From Candidatus Nomurabacteria bacterium RIFCSPLOWO2_01_FULL_36_10b (lineage in GTDB: Bacteria > Patescibacteriota > Minisyncoccia > Phycocordibacterales > UBA1006), in the NCBI GenBank assembly GCA_001785725.1, contig MFUQ01000005.1, forward strand, positions 1,656-6,843: a stretch of DNA of 5,188 nt. The letters run 5' to 3'. The notes below the pieces were generated by a model. That model searched no databases. It saw nothing but the letters and a program-made list of their open reading frames with translations, and was not told where the DNA came from. The position numbers and the translations under genes were made by a program. Every line of letters starts with the position of its first letter. The stretch's first letter is position 1. Positions 1 to 5,188 of the stretch are shown here, piece after piece.

Positions 1-3
1 GGT

Positions 4-40
4 ATTCTGCTTCGCCACGCTTAGCGTGGCGAAGCAGAAT
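4..40. repeat. Perfect 17-bp inverted repeat (hairpin) upstream of recG
   Basis: Bases 4-20 are the exact reverse complement of bases 24-40, with a three-base TTA loop. The top of the stem is G+C-rich and stands out from the AT-rich surroundings. No T-tract follows on either strand (GGGAGGG follows on the plus strand), so it is not a canonical intrinsic terminator. It could still end or stabilise the 3' end of a transcript from a gene left of the window. It shares the 10-base word TCTGCTTCGC with the hairpin at 3642-3662, so it may belong to a dispersed hairpin family. Confidence 0.85.
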
Positions 41-54
41 GGGAGGGTTAAGAA

Positions 55-60
55 TAAGAT
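55..60 (+). promoter_or_regulatory. Putative -10 box of recG
   Basis: TAAGAT matches the sigma-70 -10 consensus at 4 of 6 positions and lies exactly 10 bases before the ATG at 71. The same spacing is seen for hisS and for the DUF192 gene. No convincing -35 is present; the expected place falls in the 3' arm of the hairpin. With transcription usually starting about 7 bases after the -10, the leader would be only a few bases long. Confidence 0.45.
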
Positions 61-70
61 ATTTAGCTAT

Positions 71-2266
71 ATGAAGACGCCATTAGAAAAAATTCTTCGC
101 ATAACTACTGCGCAGAAAAACGCTCTAAAAAAGCTCGGCATCATAACTATTGGCGACCTTCTTTTCTTTTTTCCTGTGCGTTATAGTGATATATCGCAAG
201 TTAAACTTATACGCGACATAGCAAAAGGTGAAGTTGTAACTTTATACGGGAAACTTGGGAAATTACAATTACGAAGAGGATTTAAGAGCCGTATTCCAAT
301 GACTGAAGCAATACTCACTGATATGGTTGGTAATGCTCTTAAAATTATATGGTTCCACCAACCATATCTTGCTAAAATGTTTCATGAAGGACAGACAGTT
401 AAATTGACTGGTACTGTTAGCGAAAGCAAGTATGGGCTAGCCCTTACTAATCCAGAAATAGAGCACGCTCCTGACTTGCCAATTGATAGTCATAGTTCCC
501 TATTTTCTGATTCCCAACATATGAGAGTTGGATATCCTATTTATCGCGAGACACGAGGCATTACTTCAAAGTGGTTCTACCATGCTATAGAAAAAATTCT
601 TACTCCTGATATTCTTAATCAAATTGAAGACCCACTTCCTTCATATATACTAGAAAAATATCATCTGCCAGTTCTTCGCACGGCTCTTGTTTGGATACAC
701 AAACCGCAGAAAGAATCTGACGCTATTTCGGCGCGTAAACGTTTTTCTTTTCAAGAAATTTTTCTTATCCAATTAAAAAAACAACAATCTCGCCATATTT
801 ATGAAGAACATTATGCTCATGATATTAGCATTGACCATGCTCTGTTAGAAGAGTTTATACATTACCTTCCCTTTTCTCTCACAGATGGACAACGAAATGC
901 TATTGATACAATAGTCCATGACCTTGATTCTGATAAACCTATGTCGCGACTTCTCGAGGGAGATGTGGGTTCAGGAAAAACTGCAATTGCCGCCGCTATT
1001 ACACATACAATTATTATAAATCGACCGCGAAAGCAATCTTATGGGAATCTACAAGTCGCATACATGGCGCCTACAGAAGTGCTCGCGACACAACTTTTTG
1101 AAAATTTTATTCAATATTTTAAAAATAGCGGAATACAAATCGCTCTAATGACAGGGTCCGGTTGTAGAAAATATCCTAGTAAAGTTAATTCATCAGGATG
1201 GACAACAATTTCTGCTATACAAGTTAAGAAATGGATAACAAATGGAGAAATTCCTATTGTAATTGGCACACATGCTCTTATACAAAAATCCATAAAATTT
1301 AAGGACCTTGCTCTTGTAATTATTGATGAACAACACCGTTTTGGGACAAAACAACGTATGGAATTAGTACACAAGCACGGAACAACGCCTCACTATTTGT
1401 CTATGACGGCAACACCAATTCCACGCACTCTTGCTCTTACAATATATGGCGACCTTGATTTAAGTGTTTTAGACAGTATGCCACCGGGACGTAAGCCAGT
1501 TATTACAAAGATTGTCCCACCAACTAAACGTAATGAAATTTATGATGCTATACGCGAAGAACTAAAACGTGGAAGGCAACTTTATGTAATATGCCCACGC
1601 ATAGTGTCACCTGACGATGCACAACCCATGACAGAAACCGAATGGAATTTTCTATCTCCTCAAAAGCAAATGGCGTTGCGCATGAAATCCGTTGCAACAG
1701 AAACAAAGCGACTTCAAAAAGAAATTTTTCCAGAATATCGTATTGATAGTATCCATAGCAAGATGAGTAAGGATGCGAAAGAAAAAACTATGAAAAAATT
1801 TTCTGAATATAAAACTGACATACTTGTAGCAACATCGGTTATAGAAGTGGGAGTAAATGTGCCAAATACAACTATGATTATTATTGAAGGCGCTGAACGT
1901 TATGGACTTGCCCAACTTCACCAACTTCGCGGACGTGTGATACGCAGTGAGCATCAGGCATATTGTTGGCTATTCACTAGTAGCTCAAGCCCCACTACAG
2001 CAGATAGATTAAAAGCATTCATGAAAGCAAAAAACGGTTTTGAACTTGCAGAGCTTGACCTTGCTCTTCGTGGGACAGGAGACCTTGCTGGCATAAAACA
2101 GTGGGGGCTTTCTGATTTAGGCATGGAAGCAATAAAGAATTTAAAAATGGTAGAGGCCGCCCGCGCTGAAGCAAAGCATATAATTACGAATGACCCTAGA
2201 TTGGATAATTCCCCAGAATTATCCAATATAATCAAGCACGAGAAATTCCAGGTGCATTTTGAATAA
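71..2266 (+). CDS. recG: ATP-dependent DNA helicase RecG
   Basis: RecG is a superfamily 2 double-stranded DNA translocase that regresses stalled replication forks and processes branched recombination intermediates. The product from this start is 731 residues, slightly above the usual ~690. The N-terminal part, with a helical segment and then an OB-fold-like wedge (roughly residues 50-140), fits RecG. The helicase core follows: Walker A GDVGSGKT (297-304), APTEVLA (333 onward), GTHAL (399-403), the DEQH box (419-422), SMTATPIPRT (444 onward), VATSVIEVGVNVPN (586 onward) and LRGRVIRS (619 onward). The C-terminal LALRGTGDLAG segment corresponds to the RecG-specific RGPGD region. Two motif residues differ from the usual RecG form: N596 where Asp is usual (GVDVPN), and I624 where Gly is usual (RGRVGR). 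An in-frame GTG at 26 would add 15 residues, but it lies inside the hairpin and upstream of the -10 box, so the ATG at 71 is preferred. This ATG has no Shine-Dalgarno at a useful distance; GGGAGGG at 41-47 is over 20 bases away. Confidence 0.96.
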   Translation: MKTPLEKILRITTAQKNALKKLGIITIGDLLFFFPVRYSDISQVKLIRDIAKGEVVTLYGKLGKLQLRRGFKSRIPMTEAILTDMVGNALKIIWFHQPYLAKMFHEGQTVKLTGTVSESKYGLALTNPEIEHAPDLPIDSHSSLFSDSQHMRVGYPIYRETRGITSKWFYHAIEKILTPDILNQIEDPLPSYILEKYHLPVLRTALVWIHKPQKESDAISARKRFSFQEIFLIQLKKQQSRHIYEEHYAHDISIDHALLEEFIHYLPFSLTDGQRNAIDTIVHDLDSDKPMSRLLEGDVGSGKTAIAAAITHTIIINRPRKQSYGNLQVAYMAPTEVLATQLFENFIQYFKNSGIQIALMTGSGCRKYPSKVNSSGWTTISAIQVKKWITNGEIPIVIGTHALIQKSIKFKDLALVIIDEQHRFGTKQRMELVHKHGTTPHYLSMTATPIPRTLALTIYGDLDLSVLDSMPPGRKPVITKIVPPTKRNEIYDAIREELKRGRQLYVICPRIVSPDDAQPMTETEWNFLSPQKQMALRMKSVATETKRLQKEIFPEYRIDSIHSKMSKDAKEKTMKKFSEYKTDILVATSVIEVGVNVPNTTMIIIEGAERYGLAQLHQLRGRVIRSEHQAYCWLFTSSSSPTTADRLKAFMKAKNGFELAELDLALRGTGDLAGIKQWGLSDLGMEAIKNLKMVEAARAEAKHIITNDPRLDNSPELSNIIKHEKFQVHFE

Positions 2267-2274
2267 AATTATAT

Positions 2275-2280
2275 TACAAT
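2275..2280 (+). promoter_or_regulatory. Possible -10 box of the tRNA gene
   Basis: TACAAT matches the -10 consensus at 5 of 6 positions and ends 9 bases before the first tRNA base. No matching -35 is visible, and the region is so AT-rich that chance is a real possibility. The alternative is co-transcription with recG, which ends only 23 bases before the tRNA. Confidence 0.25.
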
Positions 2281-2289
2281 CAATCACGA

Positions 2290-2362
2290 GCACCCATAGC
2301 TCAGTTGGTAGAGCGCCGAGCTTATACCTCGGTGGCCCTTGGTTCGAGTCCAAGTGGGTGCA
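2290..2362 (+). tRNA. tRNA-Ile with anticodon UAU (reads AUA)
   Basis: A complete cloverleaf can be folded by hand. The acceptor stem pairs GCACCCA (2290-2296) with TGGGTGC (2355-2361) in seven Watson-Crick pairs. The D arm is GCTC/GAGC (2299-2302 and 2311-2314). The anticodon stem is CCGAG/CTCGG around the 7-base loop CTTATAC (2321-2327). A 5-base variable loop and the T arm CTTGG/CCAAG with loop TTCGAGT complete it. The anticodon is TAT at 2323-2325, preceded by T33 and followed by A37. The U36-A37 pair is the context needed for t6A in tRNAs reading ANN codons. The discriminator base is A (2362), as in isoleucine tRNAs. The 3' CCA is not encoded and must be added after transcription. Most bacteria read AUA with a CAU-anticodon tRNA modified to lysidine, so this anticodon is unusual. 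Confidence 0.93.
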
Positions 2363-2367
2363 CTACA

Positions 2368-2388
2368 TTATCAACGAATTATTGATAA
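2368..2388. repeat. Small AT-rich inverted repeat between the tRNA and the DUF192 gene end
   Basis: TTATCAA (2368-2374) is the reverse complement of TTGATAA (2382-2388), with a 7-base loop. It overlaps the last codons and stop of the minus-strand gene and begins 5 bases after the tRNA. The position would suit a shared 3' end for the two converging genes. The stem is weak and no clear T-tract follows, so a terminator role is only a possibility. Confidence 0.3.
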
Positions 2389-2874
2389 ATAATCGCCTAT
2401 GTTGATATTTAATTTATTACTCTCCCCTGCTTTCATTTCTAGAACATACAAACTCGGGAGTGGCGCATCAAATGATTTGGGGTATGTATCTAGTTTTAAT
2501 TCTCGTTCAATATAAATTATACGAGAATTTTTATCTAGCCATATTATATCTATAGCATATTTCATATCTTTCATCCAAAATGGATGTTGTTCTTCTTTTT
2601 CAAAAAGAAAAAGCATACCCATTCCTATCGGAATGGCTGGAGCGTCAGACAATCCTTGGACGCGATGTTGCGTTGTATCGGCAATTGCAACGCTTATACG
2701 TTGTCCCGTCTCCTCTATTATCACACTACCTTGCGGGTAATTTGAAAAGAAAGAAGAACTTGCTATAAAATTTGTTTTTGATACTTCAGTTTGTCGTATA
2801 GGAAAGAATATAATGCTACATATAAGCAATATAAATAATATTATTAGTATCCATATTTTAAATGTGAATTTCAT
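2371..2874 (-). CDS. DUF192-family (COG1430-like) membrane-anchored protein
   Basis: The product is 167 residues with a hydrophobic N-terminal segment (about residues 7-25), which is either an uncleaved anchor or a signal peptide. Cys19 lies in LLIC, which is a poor lipobox because the residue before it is Ile, so a lipoprotein is unlikely. The rest, from about residue 48, fits the DUF192 fold: QGLSDAP (73-79), GMGMLFLFE (84-92), HPFWMKDMKYAIDIIWLD (97-114), then a beta-rich tail with VLEMKAGES (144-152). The family's biochemical role is not established, and I assign none beyond a likely location at the outer face of the membrane. The ATG at 2874 is preferred over the in-frame ATG at 2904 because a perfect TATAAT lies 10 bases before it and inside the longer version. 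The stop is TGA followed at once by TAA. The gene converges on the tRNA and diverges from lepB. Confidence 0.9.
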   Translation of the reverse strand: MKFTFKIWILIILFILLICSIIFFPIRQTEVSKTNFIASSSFFSNYPQGSVIIEETGQRISVAIADTTQHRVQGLSDAPAIPIGMGMLFLFEKEEQHPFWMKDMKYAIDIIWLDKNSRIIYIERELKLDTYPKSFDAPLPSLYVLEMKAGESNKLNINIGDYLSIIR

Positions 2875-2884
2875 ATAATGAATA

Positions 2885-2890
2885 ATTATA
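2885..2890 (-). promoter_or_regulatory. -10 box of the DUF192 gene
   Basis: On the minus strand this reads TATAAT, a perfect -10 consensus, followed by exactly 10 bases and the ATG at 2874. It decides the start, because the upstream in-frame ATG (2904) would lie before this promoter. No strong -35 is seen; TTATAG at 2913-2908 has the right 17-base spacing but matches poorly. A leader of only a few bases, without a Shine-Dalgarno, is predicted. Confidence 0.5.
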
Positions 2891-2939
2891 TAAATTATAT
2901 TCATCGCCTATAACGAGAGAAAGATATATGAACATTATT

Positions 2940-2954
2940 TTCGCCTCTGGCGAA
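2940..2954. repeat. Hairpin TTCGCC-TCT-GGCGAA in the divergent intergenic region
   Basis: A perfect 6-bp G+C-rich stem with a TCT loop can be extended by one T-G and one T-A pair. It sits between the divergent DUF192 and lepB promoters. Its arms share TTCGCC and GGCGAAG with the large hairpin at 4-40. The rest of the 137-bp region 2875-3011 is AT-rich and holds the two putative -10 boxes. I see no small gene in it. Confidence 0.6.
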
Positions 2955-2983
2955 GAGAAGTATATTTATGTCAAAAAGTATAG

Positions 2984-2989
2984 TATACT
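2984..2989 (+). promoter_or_regulatory. Putative -10 box of lepB
   Basis: TATACT matches the -10 consensus at 5 of 6 positions and is centred in the perfect 10-base palindrome TAGTATACTA (2981-2990). It ends 22 bases before the ATG at 3012, which would give a leader of about 15 bases without a Shine-Dalgarno. No good -35 is visible. The palindrome could be a protein-binding site, but it is short enough to be chance in AT-rich DNA. Confidence 0.35.
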
Positions 2990-3011
2990 ACCCAACACTT
3001 ATCTATTATAT

Positions 3012-3635
3012 ATGCCACCAACCAATCAAACAATAGAAAGCAAGCAAATAAAACAAGCAAGCATTGCGCCTTCTGTAAAAGCGCAGATCATTGATTTTGT
3101 TCGCTTTATTTTTATATGTCTTGCAATTGTAATTCCTATCCGCGTGTTTATAGCTCAACCGTTTATTGTAAATGGCGAATCAATGGCACCTACATTTAGT
3201 AATGGGCAATATCTTATCGTTGACCAAATTTCATATCGTTTAAGTGAGCCACATCGTGGCGATGTCGCAATATTTAAATATCCAAATGACCCATCTAGAT
3301 TTTTTATAAAAAGAGTAATTGGTCTCCCTGAAGAAATAATTCAATTGCGTGGGACAGTAATTACTATCATTAATGAAGAGCATCCAAATGGATTTATAAT
3401 TGACGAGCCATACATTAGTCATGCTGTTGGATTTGATAAAGAAATAAAACTGGCCGACGATGAATATTTCGTTATGGGAGATAACCGTCCAAATAGTTTG
3501 GACTCGCGATTCTGGGGACCACTACCAGAAAAATATATAGTAGGTAGGGCTTGGCTTAGACTTTTGCCATTTTCAAAAATTAATGTGAAGCCGGGAGACC
3601 ATCGTGACCAATATGATAATGAGACAAAGTCGTAA
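3012..3635 (+). CDS. lepB: Signal peptidase I (type I leader peptidase)
   Basis: This is a membrane serine protease with a Ser/Lys dyad that cuts signal peptides from exported proteins on the outer side of the cytoplasmic membrane. The 207-residue product has a polar N-terminus and one transmembrane segment (about residues 26-48). The family boxes follow: NGESMAPTF with nucleophile Ser57, GDVAIFKYP, FIKRVIGLPEE with the general base Lys100, and GDNRPNSLDSRFWG (156-169) with the conserved Asp and Arg. The Ser-Lys distance of 43 residues suits a short Gram-positive-type enzyme. An in-frame ATG at 2928 would add 28 residues, but that part crosses the hairpin and the -10 box and does not resemble the family. 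The ATG at 3012 gives a normal N-terminus just before the membrane anchor. No Shine-Dalgarno is present. The gene diverges from the DUF192 gene and is followed 57 bp later by hisS. Confidence 0.95.
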   Translation: MPPTNQTIESKQIKQASIAPSVKAQIIDFVRFIFICLAIVIPIRVFIAQPFIVNGESMAPTFSNGQYLIVDQISYRLSEPHRGDVAIFKYPNDPSRFFIKRVIGLPEEIIQLRGTVITIINEEHPNGFIIDEPYISHAVGFDKEIKLADDEYFVMGDNRPNSLDSRFWGPLPEKYIVGRAWLRLLPFSKINVKPGDHRDQYDNETKS

Positions 3636-3641
3636 TGATAA

Positions 3642-3662
3642 TATCTCTGCTTCGCAGAGATA
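3642..3662. repeat. Hairpin between lepB and hisS
   Basis: TATCTCTGC (3642-3650) pairs perfectly with GCAGAGATA (3654-3662) around a TTC loop, starting 7 bases after the lepB stop codon. It may end or protect the 3' end of the lepB transcript, but no T-tract follows (TAAGAAAAAT). It contains TCTGCTTCGC (3646-3655), also found in the hairpin before recG. As there, exactly 14 bases separate the hairpin from the -10 box of the next gene. Confidence 0.75.
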
Positions 3663-3676
3663 AGAAAAATTAACAG

Positions 3677-3682
3677 TATAAT
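3677..3682 (+). promoter_or_regulatory. -10 box of hisS
   Basis: This is a perfect TATAAT, followed by 10 bases and the hisS ATG at 3693. No clear -35 is present; the region where it would lie is the 3' arm of the hairpin. A transcript starting about 7 bases downstream would have a leader of only 3-4 bases, consistent with the lack of a Shine-Dalgarno. Confidence 0.55.
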
Positions 3683-3692
3683 TTACACATAT

Positions 3693-4982
3693 ATGCCATC
3701 ACTAAAAGAAACGCCAATATCAGTAAAAGGAATGCGCGATATAATGGAACAGGACTATTATGAAATGCAGGGCCTTTTTGAAAAAGCTCAAGAAATCGCT
3801 ATTTATTATGGTTTTGAGCCAATAAATACCCCGCTACTAGAGCATGAAGAAGTTTTTCTTAGAGGGGTCGGCGAGGGTACAGATATCGTAGAAAAAGAAA
3901 TGTACCAACTCCGCACAAAAAGTGGGGACCGTCTTGTTATACGTCCAGAATTTACAGCGAGCATAATGCGCGCGTATATTGAACTCGGAATGAAATCTAA
4001 ACCACAACCTGTGATGTTATATAGTTTTGGGCCTCTTTTCCGTCACGAAAAACCCCAACGAGGACGTTATCGCCAGCATCACCAATTTGATATGGAAATT
4101 CTTGGCACAGAAAAACCTATTGCCGATGCTATTATAATTCAATCAACTGTAACTATATTACGCGAGGGTGGAGCGCAGGATATTTTCGTAGATATTAATT
4201 CAATTGGCGATAAAGAGTCACGAAGCGCGTATGAGAAAATGCTGAAGGCCTATTATCGTAAATTCATGAACGAACTTCCTACCATAGATCGTCAAAGAGT
4301 AAAAACTAACGTACTTCGCGTTCTTGATTCAAAAGAACAAAGAACAATTGAAATAAATGAAGACGCACCTGATTCTATCAGTTGTCTTTCTCCTGCGTCT
4401 AAAAAGCATTTTAAGAGTGTTCTTGAGCATTTGGACCAGCTTGATATCCCATATAGAATAAATAAGAACCTTGTGCGCGGTCTTGATTATTATACAGATA
4501 CTGTTTTTGAAATCATGGAAGAAACTATTGATGAAGCCGGTAATACACGTACTTCAGCTATTTGTGGCGGCGGTCGTTATAATTATCTTGCAAGAACATT
4601 GGGCCACAAGAAAGATATCCCTGGGGTTGGTGTTGGAATTGGAGCGGAGCGTATTATGGAATCATCATGGTGGAAACATCTTATGCCTCGCATAGTTAAA
4701 AAGCCAAAGATTTATTTCATTCAGCTTGGTTTTGACGCAAAATTAAAAAGCTTACAGATTATTGAAATACTTAGAAAAGCAAAACTTCCTATTATCCAAA
4801 CACTAGCAAAAGATAAACTTTCAACTCAACTTGCTACAGCGGAAAGAATGGGTATAGAGTATGTACTCATATTCGGTCAAAGAGAGTCAATTGATAATAC
4901 TGTCATAATTCGCAACATGCACAATAGATCGCAAGAAACTGTTAAATTAAATGAATTAGTAGAATATTTGAAGAAAATATAA
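3693..4982 (+). CDS. hisS: Histidyl-tRNA synthetase (HisRS)
   Basis: This class II synthetase charges tRNA-His with histidine in the cytoplasm. The 429-residue product has the full bacterial layout, and its length is normal. The N-terminal KGMRDI segment (12-17) is typical of the family. The IRPEFTAS stretch (83-90) gives the histidine-contacting Glu86 and Thr88. Motif 2 is FRHEKPQRGRYRQ with Arg117. The HisRS-specific LVRGLDYYTDTVFE (260-273) carries Arg262, the catalytic arginine equivalent to E. coli Arg259. CGGGRYN (291-297) and motif 3, GVGVGIGAER (311-320), follow. The C-terminal alpha/beta domain (about 337-429) is the anticodon-binding domain. Phe87 replaces the glycine more usual in RPEGTA. 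By my count 16 of its 44 isoleucine codons are ATA, so it depends strongly on an AUA-reading tRNA. It is preceded by its own TATAAT box. Confidence 0.97.
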   Translation: MPSLKETPISVKGMRDIMEQDYYEMQGLFEKAQEIAIYYGFEPINTPLLEHEEVFLRGVGEGTDIVEKEMYQLRTKSGDRLVIRPEFTASIMRAYIELGMKSKPQPVMLYSFGPLFRHEKPQRGRYRQHHQFDMEILGTEKPIADAIIIQSTVTILREGGAQDIFVDINSIGDKESRSAYEKMLKAYYRKFMNELPTIDRQRVKTNVLRVLDSKEQRTIEINEDAPDSISCLSPASKKHFKSVLEHLDQLDIPYRINKNLVRGLDYYTDTVFEIMEETIDEAGNTRTSAICGGGRYNYLARTLGHKKDIPGVGVGIGAERIMESSWWKHLMPRIVKKPKIYFIQLGFDAKLKSLQIIEILRKAKLPIIQTLAKDKLSTQLATAERMGIEYVLIFGQRESIDNTVIIRNMHNRSQETVKLNELVEYLKKI

Positions 4983-5008
4983 TATAAAGCTCCTAAAGGA
5001 ACTTTATA
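4983..5008. repeat. Hairpin directly after hisS
   Basis: TATAAAG (4983-4989) pairs with CTTTATA (5002-5008) and TCC pairs with GGA, separated by one C-A mismatch, around a TAAA loop. It starts at the base after the hisS stop codon. It is AT-rich and has no T-tract, so it is at best a weak terminator or a 3'-end structure. Its sequence is unrelated to the TTCGC-type hairpins. Confidence 0.5.
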
Positions 5009-5029
5009 ACTAGACATATACAAAATGCT

Positions 5030-5038
5030 TGCTAATAT
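5030..5038 (+). promoter_or_regulatory. Putative extended -10 of def
   Basis: TGCTAATAT fits an extended -10 (TGn followed by TAATAT) and ends 6 bases before the ATG at 5045. A normal start point 7 bases after the -10 would be the A of that ATG, giving a fully leaderless mRNA. An alternative -10, TATAAC at 5005-5010, overlaps the hairpin and would give a leader of about 28 bases. No Shine-Dalgarno is seen in either case. Confidence 0.35.
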
Positions 5039-5044
5039 AGAATT

Positions 5045-5188
5045 ATGGCAACATCTATTATTCAACAAGGCGATTCGGTACTTCATACAATTGCGAAAGA
5101 TATACCTATTTCTAATATTTCTACACCAAAAATACAGAAATATATAAATTCTATGAGTGAGGCGCTTGCTAAAGAGCAAGATGGGGTT
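5045..5188 (+). CDS. def: Peptide deformylase, N-terminal part (cut by the window end)
   Basis: Deformylase is a metalloenzyme that removes the formyl group from the initiator methionine of new proteins. The 48 visible codons read MATSIIQQGDSVLHTIAKDI and onward, ending in ALAKEQDGV. This fits the family N-terminus, with a GDPVLR-like segment (residues 9-14 here), an Ala and acidic stretch, then a helix leading to the Gly just before motif I (GxGLAAPQ). Motif I and the metal ligands lie beyond the right edge, so activity cannot be judged. The frame is open to the last base. An ATG at 5025 is in another frame and does not give this protein. The gene lies 62 bp after hisS. Confidence 0.85.
   Translation, partial: MATSIIQQGDSVLHTIAKDIPISNISTPKIQKYINSMSEALAKEQDGV

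Noticed and set aside
26..70. N-terminal extension of recG from an in-frame GTG at 26
   Set aside because: The 15 extra codons start inside a perfect hairpin and precede the -10-like box. The ATG at 71 opens a segment that resembles the RecG N-terminus.
2371..2373. Reassigned UGA codon (as in Gracilibacteria or Mycoplasma)
   Set aside because: The only relevant TGA is the DUF192 stop, followed by TAA. The other genes contain no in-frame TGA and use TGG for tryptophan, so there is no sign of recoding.
2580..2768. 62-codon plus-strand open frame opposite the DUF192 gene
   Set aside because: It lies wholly within the coding region of a recognisable minus-strand family protein, has no family resemblance and no start signals. 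It is a shadow frame, like the other antisense frames over recG, lepB and hisS.
2875..2904. Ten-residue N-terminal extension of the DUF192 protein from the ATG at 2904
   Set aside because: A perfect TATAAT lies inside it, 10 bases before the second ATG, matching the spacing at other genes. The extension also adds nothing recognisable ahead of the signal-like segment.
2928..3011. 28-residue N-terminal extension of lepB
   Set aside because: It crosses a hairpin and the probable -10 box, and signal peptidases of this type begin shortly before the transmembrane segment.
4983..5008. Intrinsic terminator after hisS
   Set aside because: The hairpin has a mismatch, is AT-rich and lacks a T-tract, so I list it only as an inverted repeat.
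1..5188. Mobile element, CRISPR array, phage or defence genes, or a new multi-gene system
   Set aside because: No spaced direct repeats, transposase-like or integrase-like reading frames, or unexplained long open frames are present. Apart from the DUF192 protein, whose role is unknown, all substantial frames belong to known housekeeping families.

Overview
The window is AT-rich (by eye about one third G+C) and carries ordinary bacterial housekeeping genes. In order it holds recG, a tRNA-Ile gene, a DUF192-family membrane-anchored protein on the minus strand, lepB (signal peptidase I), hisS, and the first 48 codons of def (peptide deformylase), which runs off the right edge. Compact genes, many ATA codons, no Shine-Dalgarno sequence at any start, and -10 boxes very close to the start codons suggest a small-genome lineage. 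Candidate Phyla Radiation (Patescibacteria, perhaps Parcubacteria-like) is my best guess, but this is inference. The roughly 1500 codons have no in-frame TGA and tryptophan is always TGG, so there is no sign of a recoded UGA.

Layout. Bases 1-70 hold a perfect 17-bp hairpin and a -10 box in front of recG (71-2266). Next, 23 bp after the recG stop, is a tRNA gene (2290-2362) whose anticodon reads UAU, for the AUA isoleucine codon. The DUF192 gene (2874-2371, minus strand) converges on the tRNA with an 8-bp gap. A 137-bp divergent intergenic region (2875-3011) separates it from lepB (3012-3635). This region holds a TATAAT box for the minus-strand gene, a small TTCGCC/GGCGAA hairpin and a TATACT box for lepB. 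A hairpin and a TATAAT box lie between lepB and hisS (3693-4982), and another hairpin and an extended -10 lie between hisS and def (5045 onward).

Functions. RecG remodels stalled forks and recombination intermediates. HisRS and tRNA-Ile serve translation. Deformylase and signal peptidase I process new proteins, the first at the formyl-methionine end and the second at the membrane after export. The DUF192 protein is probably anchored at the outer face of the membrane. The genes look individually promoted rather than forming one tight operon.

No new multi-gene system is visible. The points worth a second look are the rare tRNA-Ile(UAU), the repeated '-10, ten bases, ATG' architecture that predicts near-leaderless mRNAs, a small family of related intergenic hairpins, and two substitutions in the conserved helicase motifs of RecG.
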